Shown here: positions 35,523 to 45,505 of the stretch, in pieces
How the letters are laid out: the number at the start of each line of letters is the position of its first letter
Numbering within the stretch: the first letter of the stretch is position 1
Assembly: GCA_022180725.1 (NCBI GenBank)
Contig: BQMO01000007.1
Location: 31,837-95,836, forward strand
DNA length: 64,000 nucleotides
Source: Phycisphaerae bacterium
GTDB taxonomy: Bacteria > Planctomycetota > Phycisphaerae > Phycisphaerales > UBA1924
Direction of reading: 5' to 3'
Program-made: the position numbers and the translations under genes
The notes under the pieces: model-generated
Told to the model about the DNA's origin: nothing
What the model saw: the letters and a program-made list of their open reading frames with translations, nothing else
Database searches by the model: none

Positions 35523-37595
35523 ATGCCCAATCGAGCGCCCGCCGACATCCGCAACATTGTCCTGTGTGGTGGGGGCGGGTCGGGGAAGACCACCCTCACG
35601 GAACGGCTGCTGTTCGCGGCGGGCGCGACGAAGAAGATGGGGTCGGTCACGGAAGGGAACACGCTCAGCGACTACACGGAGGAGGAAAAGCACCACAAGC
35701 ACTCGCTGCACGCGTCGTTCCTGCACTTTGACTACGAGGGGCACCTGGTCAACCTGATCGACACGCCCGGGCTGGTGGACTTCATCGGGCACGCGATCGC
35801 GGTGTTCCCGGCGGCGGAGACCATCGCGGTGGTGATCGACGCGAACAAGGGGATCGACAGCGTAACGCGGCGGCTGCTCGCGGTGGCGGAGGAGCGGCGC
35901 ATCCCGCGGCTGATCATCATCAACAAGATCGACGAGGCCTCGTCCGACCGGCTCGAAGAGCTGACCGATCAGGTGCGGGCGACCTTCGGGGCCGTGTGCC
36001 TGCCGATCAATCTGCCCACGGCGGGCGGAACCAAGGTGATCAACGTCTTCGAGCACGACGGGCACGACTCGGCGGGGGACGACACGGACTTCTCGTCGGT
36101 GCACGACGCGCACAAGCGCATCGTGGAGCAGGTGATCGAGGTCGATGACGAACTGACGATGCAGTACCTGGAGAAGGGCGAGGGCTTCGACCCCGCGAAG
36201 CTGCACGCGGCGTTCGAGAAGGCGCTGGAGGATGCGCACTTGGTCCCGATCTGCTACGCGTCGGCCAAGACAGGGGCGGGGGCCGATGATCTGCTGCACG
36301 TCTTCGCCAGCCTGTGCCCCAGCCCGGAGGAGGTGAACCCGCCGGAGTTCGTGATGCGGCAGGGGGATGGAACGGAGAAGGAGTGGCACGCCAAGCCTGA
36401 CGCCGGGGCGCCGGTGCTGGCGCACGTGTTCAAGGTGACGAACGATCCGTTCCTGGGCAAGATCGGCGTGTTCCGGGTGTGGCAGGGGACAGTGAAGAGC
36501 AAGGCGGACCTGCTGATCGACGACCACAAGAAGCCCGTGCGTGTCGGTCACCTGTTCGTGCTGCAGGGCAAGGAGCACGTGGAGGTGCACGAGGTCGGCC
36601 CTGGGGCGATCGCCGCCGCGGCCAAGATTGATGAACTGAAGTTCAACGGCGTGTTGCACGCGAGCCACGAACTCGACGCGGTGCACCTGGTGCCGCTGCC
36701 GCTGCCCAAGCCGATGTTCGGGCTGGCGGTGGAACTCAAGAATCACGCGGACGAGGCGAAGTTCTCGTCGGTGGCGCACAAACTGATGGCCGAGGACCCG
36801 TGCTTTACGGTTGAACGGATTGCGGCGACGAAGCAGACGGTGATCCGGGGGCTGGGAGAGTTGCACCTGCGAGTGATCGTGGAGCGGTTCAAGGCGGCGG
36901 GCATCGAGCTGCTCACGACGACGCCGAAGGTGGCGTACAAGGAAACGATCACGGCCCGAGCCGAGGGGCATCACCGGCACAAGAAGCAGACGGGGGGCGC
37001 GGGGCAGTTCGGGGAGGTGTACCTGAAGGTCGAGCCGTTGCCGGCGGATCACCCCACGGGGTTCGAGTTCGTGGACGACACGGTGGGGGGCTCGATCCCG
37101 CGACAGTTCATTCCCGCGGTGGAGAAGGGCGTGCGGATGACGCTGACCGACGGCGCGGTGGCGGGGTACCCGATGACAGGGGTGTGCGTGCGCGTCTACG
37201 ACGGGAAGTACCATGACGTGGACAGCAAGGAGATCGCGTTCATCACCGCGGGCAAACGCGCCTTTATCGACGCCGTGCAGAAGGCGCGTCCGGTGCTCAT
37301 GGAGCCGTACGTCAATCTCGAAATCTCGGCCCCGGCGCGGTACATGGGCGACATCGCCGGGCACCTGTCGACCAAGCGAGGTCGTGTGCAGAGCAGCGAG
37401 ATCGTGGCGGGGGACGTGTGCATCGTAAAGGCGCAGGCCCCGCTGGGGGAGTTGCAGAACTACAGCAACGAACTGAAGAGCATGACCGGGGGCGCCGGGG
37501 CGTACGGGATGGACTACAGCCACGACGAGCGGACGCCCGCGCACATCCAGGCGGCGGTCATCGCGGCGTACAAGCCCAAGCACGACGAGGAGTGA
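35523..37595 (+). CDS. EF-G paralogue (EF-G-like GTPase) lacking switch I and catalytic His
   Basis: The 690-residue protein has the five EF-G domains. G1 is CGGGGSGKTTL (residues 15-25), G3 is IDTPGLVDF (79-87) and G4 is NKID (132-135). In EF-G the G3 motif is DTPGHVDF, and its His is needed for GTP hydrolysis; here it is Leu84. The RGITI switch I is replaced by TEEEKHHKHSLHASF. Domains III-V look intact (GLGELHLRVIVERF, GGAGQFGEVYLKVEPL, GRVQSSEIVAGD). It resembles the EF-G-like/FusA2 group rather than the main translocase. It probably binds the ribosome or another RNP, but its role is unknown. A normal fusA is not in the window. Confidence 0.88.
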   Translation: MPNRAPADIRNIVLCGGGGSGKTTLTERLLFAAGATKKMGSVTEGNTLSDYTEEEKHHKHSLHASFLHFDYEGHLVNLIDTPGLVDFIGHAIAVFPAAETIAVVIDANKGIDSVTRRLLAVAEERRIPRLIIINKIDEASSDRLEELTDQVRATFGAVCLPINLPTAGGTKVINVFEHDGHDSAGDDTDFSSVHDAHKRIVEQVIEVDDELTMQYLEKGEGFDPAKLHAAFEKALEDAHLVPICYASAKTGAGADDLLHVFASLCPSPEEVNPPEFVMRQGDGTEKEWHAKPDAGAPVLAHVFKVTNDPFLGKIGVFRVWQGTVKSKADLLIDDHKKPVRVGHLFVLQGKEHVEVHEVGPGAIAAAAKIDELKFNGVLHASHELDAVHLVPLPLPKPMFGLAVELKNHADEAKFSSVAHKLMAEDPCFTVERIAATKQTVIRGLGELHLRVIVERFKAAGIELLTTTPKVAYKETITARAEGHHRHKKQTGGAGQFGEVYLKVEPLPADHPTGFEFVDDTVGGSIPRQFIPAVEKGVRMTLTDGAVAGYPMTGVCVRVYDGKYHDVDSKEIAFITAGKRAFIDAVQKARPVLMEPYVNLEISAPARYMGDIAGHLSTKRGRVQSSEIVAGDVCIVKAQAPLGELQNYSNELKSMTGGAGAYGMDYSHDERTPAHIQAAVIAAYKPKHDEE

Positions 37596-37619
37596 GGCCT
37601 CGGGTTGGGGGCCGCGTCG

Positions 37620-38411
37620 TCAGTCGGGACGCGACGCCGCGGGGATGTGATTCGTGGCGCGCGACGTAAGTGTTGCCAAGGCCTGCCCGACGGCGTCGGC
37701 CTGCGCGATCAGCCGCGCGAGGGCATCGCCCACGCGGGTGCTCTCGCGGATGAGCGTCGCAAGGCGATCCTCCTCGTGGATCGGCGAGCCGACCACGGGC
37801 GACAGGCCCTCGGCACGACGGGCTGCGTCTACCAGGGAGGCTTCCAGCCCGGTCGCGATGGTCTGCGCTCGGCGCTCGGCCTGTGCCAGCGCCGCGCCGA
37901 GTTCGGTGCAGGTCGATCGGGCCGATTGTTCGATCCGTTCGAGTTCGGCGATGCGTTCCTGGGCGGCGGCGCCCGCGGCTTCCGCCTGCCGCGCCAGCGC
38001 GGTCACGCGGATAATGATCTCGCCCGCGGCGTCTTCGAGCGCTGCGTGTGCATTCAAGGCGCCGTGTTCATCGATGACGGCGGTCGGCGGAATCATCGTC
38101 GCTCGGGCGACCTCGTCGCGCACCAGGATGCGCAGTTCAGCGGCGTCGATCGCGTGGGGACGGTTTTCGAGCGTGCCACGCAGATCACGTACCATCGCCG
38201 AAAGCGTCTCGGCGAGGGACGCGACCTCCTGCCCGGCGGCGCGGAGGGAGACTTCCTGGGCCGACGCGGTCGTGATGAGCGAATCCAGGCGCGACGAAAA
38301 CTCCTCGAACGCGGCCCGATCGACGACGCGCGGGGTCAGAAAGATCCGCTCGGAGTCGGCATTCGTCGGTTTGAGTTCCATCCCGGCGCCGGGCGGGGGG
38401 TGGCTGGTCAT
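37620..38411 (-). CDS. Coiled-coil protein of unknown function
   Basis: The chosen start at 38411 has a perfect AGGAGG ribosome-binding site and gives 263 residues. The protein is mostly helical and rich in Ala, Glu, Arg and Leu, with long heptad-like stretches (AAFEEFSSRLDSLITTAS, AAAQERIAELERIEQSARST, HEEDRLATLIRESTRVGDAL). It lacks signal peptide, membrane helix or cysteine motifs. The layout resembles chromosome-partition or methyl-accepting-type coiled coils, but no family is clear. It lies convergent to the EF-G-like gene and divergent from rluB. Confidence 0.7.
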   Translation of the reverse strand: MTSHPPPGAGMELKPTNADSERIFLTPRVVDRAAFEEFSSRLDSLITTASAQEVSLRAAGQEVASLAETLSAMVRDLRGTLENRPHAIDAAELRILVRDEVARATMIPPTAVIDEHGALNAHAALEDAAGEIIIRVTALARQAEAAGAAAQERIAELERIEQSARSTCTELGAALAQAERRAQTIATGLEASLVDAARRAEGLSPVVGSPIHEEDRLATLIRESTRVGDALARLIAQADAVGQALATLTSRATNHIPAASRPD

Positions 38412-38488
38412 GGGCGCCTCCTGCGAACGACCCGTAGGCCGGGGCAGGATACCACGGTCGGCCATGGCCCGCCGCATACGCTTGCGAC

Positions 38489-39376
38489 ATGGCATCGTCG
38501 ACCAGTCCCGCGTCCCGTGGCGTCCGCCTGCAGCGTGTGCTCGCGGACGCGGGCGTGGCCGCGCGGCGCGTGTGCGAGGCGATGATCGAGCAGGGCCGGG
38601 TCCGCGTCAACGGGGAGGTCGTGCGGACGTTGCCGGTGTTCGTGGACCCCGCTCGCGACCGTATCGAGGCCGACGGGAAGCCAGTGGTTGCGGCGTCGCG
38701 GCACGTGTATGTCATGCTGCACAAGCCGGAGCGGATGCTCGTGACGACCGCGGACGAACCGGGAATGGACCGGGCGACGATCATGGAACTGGTCGATCAC
38801 CCGGCCGCGGCGCGGTTGTTCCCCGTGGGCCGGCTGGACTTTGATTCATCGGGGCTCGTGCTGCTGACGAACGACGGCGATTTGGCGCATCGGCTGACGC
38901 ACCCGCGTTACGAGGTGCCCAAGACGTACCACGTGCTGGTGCGGGGCGGGCTGGACGAGGCGGCGCTCGGGGCGGTCCGCGAGAAGATGCGTTTGGCCGG
39001 GGCACGTGACGGCGACGCTCCCCACGGGAGGCTAGGGCTGGCCGTGGGGGCTCGCGAACCGGGGCGGACGATTCTGGAAGTGACGCTTCGGGAAGCGCGC
39101 AACCGGCAACTGCGCGATGTGTTGAAGCACCTCGGAATGCCGGTGAAGAAGTTGACCCGCGTGGCGCTCGGGCCGCTGCGGCTGACCGGGCTGGCCTCGG
39201 GCCGGTGGCGCGAGTTGACGCGTGAGGAACTGCGCGATCTTCGGGCCGCGGCGGCACAACCACCCGACCGGCGGGCCGCGCCACGCCCGCCCAAGGCCCG
39301 TTTCGCGGAAAGCCCGCGACCCCGTTCGCCGAAGAAGAAGATGCCCCGGCGACCACGCCGAGATCGACATGCCTGA
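38489..39376 (+). CDS. Pseudouridine synthase RluB/RsuA family
   Basis: The 295-residue protein has an N-terminal S4 RNA-binding domain (GVRLQRVLADAGVAARRVCE) and a catalytic domain with FPVGRLDFDSSGLVLLTNDG, where the Asp of GRLD is the catalytic residue. KTYHVLVRG, EARNRQLRDVL and MPVKKLTRVALGPLRL follow as in RluB/RluE/RsuA. It isomerises a uridine of rRNA, but the exact position is not predictable. The C-terminus is a basic Arg/Pro/Lys tail ([20 protein letters not shown]). It overlaps the next gene by 8 bases. Confidence 0.9.
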   Translation: MASSTSPASRGVRLQRVLADAGVAARRVCEAMIEQGRVRVNGEVVRTLPVFVDPARDRIEADGKPVVAASRHVYVMLHKPERMLVTTADEPGMDRATIMELVDHPAAARLFPVGRLDFDSSGLVLLTNDGDLAHRLTHPRYEVPKTYHVLVRGGLDEAALGAVREKMRLAGARDGDAPHGRLGLAVGAREPGRTILEVTLREARNRQLRDVLKHLGMPVKKLTRVALGPLRLTGLASGRWRELTREELRDLRAAAAQPPDRRAAPRPPKARFAESPRPRSPKKKMPRRPRRDRHA

Positions 39377-40940
39377 CCACCCCTCCAAACCTCGCAGGCC
39401 GTTCCCCGTGCGCACGATCCAGGCGGTGCTCGGGGGGAGGCCGATCCGCGTGGACTCGACGGTGGACGAGGCGATGACCCCGGGGCTGCTGCGCGGGTTG
39501 TTCCACACGCTGCACCTGCTGCTGGTGGGGATACGGCGGACGCACCTGACGCGGATGGCGGCGGCGCTGTCGTACCGGACGATGTTCGGGATCATCCCCG
39601 TGATCGTGGTCGTGGCAGTAGCGCTCGCGGCCTTTACGAGCGTGGAAACGCAGCAGAGTGTGATCAAGAATCTGCTGACGTACGCGGGGCTGGACAAGAT
39701 CAAGGTCGAGGGCACGCCCCCGCCGCCGGTGGTTGATCCCGGCACGCCGGGCGTGACGGCTCCACCCCCGGGACAGGCGGCGAACGGGGCCGAATCGGCG
39801 CGGCTGGACGAATGGATCAACGCGAAGGCGGTGGACATCGCCGGGAAGATCAAGAAGTTGCCGTTCAACCTGATCGGGCTGGTGGCGATCCTGACGTTGA
39901 TCTACGCGGCGATCTCGATGCTGGTGGAGATCGAGCAGTCGTTCAACGACATCTACAACGCGCCCGAGGGTCGCGGGTGGATGCGTCGCATCATTCAATA
40001 CTGGACGTTGCTCACGTTCGGGCCGATCCTGCTCATCGCCTCGTTTGCAATCACGCACTACCTCAGTGATTCGGCGCAGTCGTTCGCGGACCTTGGGGGT
40101 GAATCGCTGAAGCAGCACATCCTCGCGGTGGTGCGGTTTGTAAGCGCCGCGGCGGTGAGCACGCTGCTGCTGCTGGTCATTTACGGGACGGTGCCGAACA
40201 CGCGGGTGCACGTGGCGCCCGCGGCGCTGGGGGCGCTGGTGGCGGGGGTGCTGTGGGAACTGGGCAAGTTGGGGTTCACGCGGTATGTGGAGTTCGCCAC
40301 GGCGCCGACGTCGTCGACGAACTTCGGGTCGCTGTACGGGGCGGTGGCCATCTTGCCGCTGTTTCTGATCTGGGTCTATTTGTCATGGCTGATTGTGCTG
40401 TTCGGGCTGCAACTGGCGTACTCGATGCAGTCGTACCGGCAGGCGACGGCGCGGGGCCTGACGCGTTCGGTGCTCGCGGCGCTCGGCCTGATCGAGGATG
40501 CACACCCCGCCGGGCGTGTTCGATTGCTCGACCCGTCGGCGATGCTCACGGTGCTGGCGGCGGTGGCCGAGCGGTTTCGGGCCGGGCATCCGAGCGATCA
40601 CAACCAGGTTGCGCAGGCCACCGGGGTTGATGAGCAGGCGGTCGGCGAAATGCTGGAACGCCTCACCGCCGAGGGGCTATTGCTGCGGGTGCAGGCGAGT
40701 GGGGAGCGGCTCTCGACGTATGCGCTGGCCCGGCCGCCCGAGACGATTCCCGCGGGGGATGTGCTGCGGATCGCAGAGGAGTTGTCCGGCCCGCGGTCCG
40801 GGCTGAGCAAGCCTACCCGCGTGACCGGGCTGATCGGACGTGCCCGCCATGAGGCCCTGGCGGGCAAGACGCTGGCCGACCTGTTGCCCCCGACCCCCAC
40901 AGCCCCGCCGGAATCCGCCCCCATGCCCGCGGGCGCCTGA
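39369..40940 (+). CDS. YihY/BrkB-family membrane protein with C-terminal helix-turn-helix-like domain
   Basis: The 523-residue protein begins with [25 protein letters not shown], the usual first helix of YihY/UPF0761 proteins, and has about six membrane helices. The cytoplasmic/periplasmic loop between helices 1 and 2 contains a Pro/Gly-rich stretch ([19 protein letters not shown]). The last 150 residues look like a winged-helix region ([20 protein letters not shown]), which differs from short YihY proteins. It was once linked to RNase BN, a mistake. The function is unknown. The ATG overlaps the rluB gene by 8 bases. Confidence 0.86.
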   Translation: MPDHPSKPRRPFPVRTIQAVLGGRPIRVDSTVDEAMTPGLLRGLFHTLHLLLVGIRRTHLTRMAAALSYRTMFGIIPVIVVVAVALAAFTSVETQQSVIKNLLTYAGLDKIKVEGTPPPPVVDPGTPGVTAPPPGQAANGAESARLDEWINAKAVDIAGKIKKLPFNLIGLVAILTLIYAAISMLVEIEQSFNDIYNAPEGRGWMRRIIQYWTLLTFGPILLIASFAITHYLSDSAQSFADLGGESLKQHILAVVRFVSAAAVSTLLLLVIYGTVPNTRVHVAPAALGALVAGVLWELGKLGFTRYVEFATAPTSSTNFGSLYGAVAILPLFLIWVYLSWLIVLFGLQLAYSMQSYRQATARGLTRSVLAALGLIEDAHPAGRVRLLDPSAMLTVLAAVAERFRAGHPSDHNQVAQATGVDEQAVGEMLERLTAEGLLLRVQASGERLSTYALARPPETIPAGDVLRIAEELSGPRSGLSKPTRVTGLIGRARHEALAGKTLADLLPPTPTAPPESAPMPAGA

Positions 40941-40956
40941 CGTGCAACAATCCCCC

Positions 40957-41169
40957 ATGGTCCGCCGGCTGGTCAAGGTTGTGGTCGCTGGTCTTTCACT
41001 CGCTGGAATCGCGGGGTGCTACAAGCAAACCGTGTCGACGTCGGGCATCGGGTCGTATGGGTCGGACGTGCAGCCCTCGCGGCGCTCGAACACGGCGGCG
41101 GACCGTTGGATTGACAGCCTCTTTGCGCCGCCCAAGACCACCACCCGGTCGCACTGGGTCGAGCGGTAG
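40957..41169 (+). CDS. Small lipoprotein
   Basis: The 70-residue protein has a short lipoprotein signal ending LSLAGIAGC, a good lipobox with the cysteine at 21. The 50-residue mature part ([20 protein letters not shown]) is polar and likely unstructured. An in-frame GTG at 40942 could extend it by five residues. It lies 16 bases after the yihY stop on the same strand. No function is known; it is probably attached to a membrane facing the periplasm. Confidence 0.7.
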   Translation: MVRRLVKVVVAGLSLAGIAGCYKQTVSTSGIGSYGSDVQPSRRSNTAADRWIDSLFAPPKTTTRSHWVER

Positions 41170-41173
41170 GAAT

Positions 41174-41199
41174 CCGCTCGCGGACGCCCGCGGTTCGTT
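41174..41199. repeat. Dispersed GC-rich repeat, degenerate copy
   Basis: A version of the element (CCGCTCGCGGACGCCCGCGG plus TTCGTT) starts 4 bases after the lipoprotein stop and 31 bases before nuoB. It differs from the core at several bases, so it is an old copy. Confidence 0.6.
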
Positions 41200-41230
41200 G
41201 GGGCGTGTTCCGCGGGTCCTACACTTGGGC

Positions 41231-41794
<564 letters not shown>

Positions 41795-41833
41795 CCCTCT
41801 GCGCGGGGTGGCGAACGTTTCTACGATCCGGCC

Positions 41834-42325
41834 ATGCCATCCTTCGACATCGTTTCGCGCGTGAACTACGCGGAGTTGGACAACGCGATCAACAACACGC
41901 ACAAGGCCGTCGCCGCCCGGTTCGACTTCCGAGGCGTGACGGTCGAGATCACGCTCGACCGCAAGGAGAAGAAACTGAAGTTCGTCACGGACGACGCGAC
42001 CAAGATGAAGGGTTTGCGCGAGATGTTCGAGACGGCGGCCCACAAGCGGGGCATCTCGGTGGCGACGTTTGATTGGGCCGAGCCGGAACCGGGCCTGGCT
42101 GGGAAACTGAAGTGCGAGGTGAAACTCCACGACGGTCTGGAGCAGGACCTGTCGAAAAAGATGGTCAAGATCATCAAGGACTCGAAACTCAAGGTGCAGG
42201 CGTCGATCCAGGGTGAGGAACTCCGCGTGACGGGCAAGCAGATCGACGATCTCCAGGCGGTGATGAAGATGCTCAACGCCTCGGGGTTGGGTGTGCCGCT
42301 GCAGTTTGTCAACCTCAAGAGTTAG
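41834..42325 (+). CDS. yajQ: YajQ-family cyclic-di-GMP/nucleotide-binding protein
   Basis: The 163-residue protein starts with the family signature MPSFDIVSRVNYAELDNAIN and continues with ARFDFRGVTVEITLDRKEKK, EQDLSKKMVKIIKDSKLKVQ and a C-terminal GVPLQFVNLKS. These cover the two ferredoxin-like subdomains. YajQ-type proteins bind nucleotides such as c-di-GMP in some bacteria and act as regulators. It is the last gene of a rightward run and converges on the dipeptidase gene, with a tandem repeat array between. Confidence 0.95.
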   Translation: MPSFDIVSRVNYAELDNAINNTHKAVAARFDFRGVTVEITLDRKEKKLKFVTDDATKMKGLREMFETAAHKRGISVATFDWAEPEPGLAGKLKCEVKLHDGLEQDLSKKMVKIIKDSKLKVQASIQGEELRVTGKQIDDLQAVMKMLNASGLGVPLQFVNLKS

Positions 42326-42333
42326 TGCGTGAG

Positions 42334-42453
42334 TCAGGAATCGCTCGCTGACGCTCGCGGCTCGTTGAGGCAAGGATCAGGAATCGCTCGCTGACGCTCG
42401 CGGCTTGTTGAGGCAAGGATCAGGAACCGCTCGCTGACGCTCGCGGCTCGTTG
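42334..42453. repeat. Threefold tandem array of the dispersed repeat
   Basis: Three copies of a 43-bp unit (starting at 42334, 42377 and 42420; last one incomplete) repeat with exact period. Each holds the core CGCTCGCTGACGCTCGCGGC flanked by TCAGGAA and GTTGAGGCAAGGA. The copies differ at only a few bases. The array fills the space between the convergent yajQ and dipeptidase genes. Confidence 0.9.
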
Positions 42454-42462
42454 GGAAGCCGC

Positions 42463-43593
42463 TTACCCCCACACGCGCGCCCAGTTGCGCCACGCGAAGT
42501 CCTCGACCTGCGTCATGGTCCAACCTCGGCGGGTCAGGCCGTCGGCGAGCCTGCGGAAGTGCGCCGGCTGGTCGATGCCGACGGGAAGTCGATCCGCGCC
42601 GAAGCCGCCGTCGAGGTCGCTGCCCAGCCCGACGTGGCGCGTGTTGCCGGTGAGTTCGCAGATGCGATCGACGTGCGCGAGGGCCTCGTCGACGGTCGCC
42701 CGGCGTTTCTCGCCCGCCTCGCCGCGCACCAGGAAGCCGGAGAAGAGGTTCAGCCCGATCACCCCGTCCCGCCGGGTGATTTCGCGTATGGCGCGGTCGG
42801 TGAGGTGGCGCTGGTTGGGGGGCTGGCCGTCGCGGTCGAGGAGCGCGCGGCAGTTGCTGTGCGACGCGACCACACGGCGGGGCGTGGCGTCGAACAGGTC
42901 GTCGAGCGCGCGGTCGGAGAGGTGCGAGACATCGTGGAGCACTCCGAGGCGATCCATGCCCGCGACGAGTTCACGGCCGAGGGGCGTCAGCCCGACGCGG
43001 TCGGCGGGGTCGGCGGTGTTCCCGCGGGCGTAGCGGCCTGACCTGGCCCAGGTGAGGCCGATCATGCACACGCCGCGTTCGACCCACCAGGGCAACTCGT
43101 CAGGGGCGCGGATGGGATCGGCGTTCTCCATGAGGATGCCAAGGTGCAAGCGCTCGTCGCGGAGCAACCGGGCGGCACGCGCGTCGGGGGGCGTGGGCAC
43201 GACCTCGCTGACGCCCATCCCGCCGCGGATGGTCCCCACACCCTCGGGGGCGTGCAGGCCCGCCGCCAGGTCGAGCGCCATCTCGCCCTCGTCGGACCAT
43301 GTCCGGTACACCTCCAGTTGTGCCCGACCGCGGCGGTGGGCGGCGTCGGCATCGCCCGCGCGGTACTGCTCGGCGGTCAACGCGCCGGCGTGATCCGTCG
43401 GGACCACCTCGGTGAAGATGGTGCCGAGGATCATGCGCACGCCCGCGTCGCGCAGCGCCGGGAGCGTGACCCCCGCCGGCGGATGGGGGCCTTGCGTTGC
43501 ATCGTTCAGGGCTGCGAGTGGGCGGCGAAGGTCGCGGCCTCGCACCGCGAGGTAGGCCAGATCCAGGTGTGCATCGAACCACCAACGCGGCAT
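42463..43593 (-). CDS. Membrane dipeptidase family (M19) protein
   Basis: The 376-residue protein starts with WWFDAHLDLAYL, the HxD metal pair of renal-dipeptidase-type M19 enzymes. It has ILMENADPI with the bridging Glu, GVLHDVSHLSDRALDDLF and VVASHSNCRALLDRDGQPPN with the two metal His, and HVGLGSDLDGGFG near the end. These put the binuclear zinc site in place. There is no signal peptide, so it may act in the cytoplasm. It is the last gene of a leftward group downstream of CoA-transferase B. Confidence 0.92.
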   Translation of the reverse strand: MPRWWFDAHLDLAYLAVRGRDLRRPLAALNDATQGPHPPAGVTLPALRDAGVRMILGTIFTEVVPTDHAGALTAEQYRAGDADAAHRRGRAQLEVYRTWSDEGEMALDLAAGLHAPEGVGTIRGGMGVSEVVPTPPDARAARLLRDERLHLGILMENADPIRAPDELPWWVERGVCMIGLTWARSGRYARGNTADPADRVGLTPLGRELVAGMDRLGVLHDVSHLSDRALDDLFDATPRRVVASHSNCRALLDRDGQPPNQRHLTDRAIREITRRDGVIGLNLFSGFLVRGEAGEKRRATVDEALAHVDRICELTGNTRHVGLGSDLDGGFGADRLPVGIDQPAHFRRLADGLTRRGWTMTQVEDFAWRNWARVWG

Positions 43594-43651
43594 GAAGTCT
43601 CCCTACGAGCCTCGACGATCCGGGAGTAACGGCGAGGGAATACGTCGAGCC

Positions 43652-44311
<660 letters not shown>

Positions 44312-44349
44312 GGGGCAATGGTACCGCGGTCAGTGATCGTGGCCGTGCC

Positions 44350-45054
44350 CTACTTGTCCTCGACAACTTGCGCCAACTCCTCCAACGACTTCACCGAAAC
44401 CGCGGGCGTGGTGCCCGATGCACTTTCCGGCGTCATGCCACGACCATCCAGCACGCTGGGTCGATTCACCCACGCCGTGCGCATGCCCAGCGTCGCGGCG
44501 GGCGCGAGGTCGTGGTAGCGGCTCTGGGCCGCGTGGAGGACCTGATGGGGCGCCAGGCCCAACAGGGCGAGGGCGACGCGGAAGTGGCGCGGGTCGGGCT
44601 TGTAGGAGCGGCAGTACTGGGCGGTGACGACGCGTTCGAAGGAGGCGCCGGCGGCGGTGAGTTTCGCAAGGGTCGGCTGGAAGAGGTCGTCATCGATGTT
44701 CGAGCAGATGGCCAGGCGATACCGCGACCCCAGCGCCGCGAGGGCCTTGGGCGTGTCGGGAAAGGGTTCCCACCGGGCGATGGACTCGGGGAGACGTTCG
44801 CGTTCACGGTCCTCGGCCTCGAAGCCGCAGTGGTGCGCGAAGCGGTCGACCACGTTCATCAGGACGTCGCGGTAGGGTTTGTACTCGCGTTCTTCCTCGG
44901 CCTCGAACTCGGCGTAGAGGCGGACGATCTCGGCGTCGGGGAGCACCTTGCCGTGCACCACGAGCATGGGGCGGAGCGCCCGCAGGATGCCCTTCTCCCA
45001 GTCGATGAGCGTGCCGTAGCAGTCGAAGGTGATGGCCTCGATTCCCTGGAACAC
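44350..45054 (-). CDS. HAD-superfamily hydrolase (haloacid dehalogenase type II-like)
   Basis: The 234-residue protein begins with AITFDCYGTLIDWEKG, where D11 would be the nucleophile (motif I DxYGTL). Motif II is LAICSNIDDD, motif III has the Lys in CRSYKPDPRHF, and AAQSRYHDLAPAATLGM is the region before motif IV. The type II dehalogenase pattern fits, but phosphatases share it, so the substrate is open. It lies 38 bases upstream of CoA-transferase B. Confidence 0.88.
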   Translation of the reverse strand: MFQGIEAITFDCYGTLIDWEKGILRALRPMLVVHGKVLPDAEIVRLYAEFEAEEEREYKPYRDVLMNVVDRFAHHCGFEAEDRERERLPESIARWEPFPDTPKALAALGSRYRLAICSNIDDDLFQPTLAKLTAAGASFERVVTAQYCRSYKPDPRHFRVALALLGLAPHQVLHAAQSRYHDLAPAATLGMRTAWVNRPSVLDGRGMTPESASGTTPAVSVKSLEELAQVVEDK

Positions 45055-45088
45055 GCCGACGCCTCCTTGATCGCCTCATGCCACGCCG

Positions 45089-45352
45089 CTACTTGCCACG
45101 CAACCTCCGCACGAGCGCCGCCTTCAGCATCATCTTTCCGACGATCATCAAGACCACGCCCGGCAGAGCGACCCACACGCCACGGAGCATCCGCGCCTGG
45201 AGGTCGGTCTCCGCGGCGGTGGCACTGTCGCCCAAGGCGTCGGCGAGGTTGGCGCGATAGGTCTCGATGATCGGCCAGAGGCCGACGCCCAGCCCCGCGA
45301 GGATGACGGCCCCGCCGATGAGCACCAGGAGTATCCCGACCACACTCCGCAC
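45089..45352 (-). CDS. Small two-helix membrane protein
   Basis: The 87-residue protein has two clear membrane helices: residues about 2-28 (VVGILLVLIGGAVILAGLGV) and about 57-79 (GVWVALPGVVLMIVGKMMLK). A polar stretch with Asp, Ala and Glu lies between them. The ends are positively charged (RRLRGK), placing both on the cytoplasmic side. The family is unknown. It lies 34 bases upstream of the HAD gene on the same strand and would be the first gene of that group. Confidence 0.65.
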   Translation of the reverse strand: MRSVVGILLVLIGGAVILAGLGVGLWPIIETYRANLADALGDSATAAETDLQARMLRGVWVALPGVVLMIVGKMMLKAALVRRLRGK

Positions 45353-45505
45353 AAACGCACTCCCGATGAACCGTTCCCGAGGCCTCGCCGTACCCTCGTC
45401 AAGGGGGCGGCGTCGGATACCCGACGTAGACTCTGTACCCGAGGAAGGACCCCGGTTCCCGGGTTTTCGGACGTTGGCATGATAGTGGTTCGGAAGGAGA
45501 TGTGC

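Noticed and set aside
42334..42453. CRISPR array
   Set aside because: The 43-bp units are continuous, with no distinct spacers, only three copies, and no cas genes nearby.
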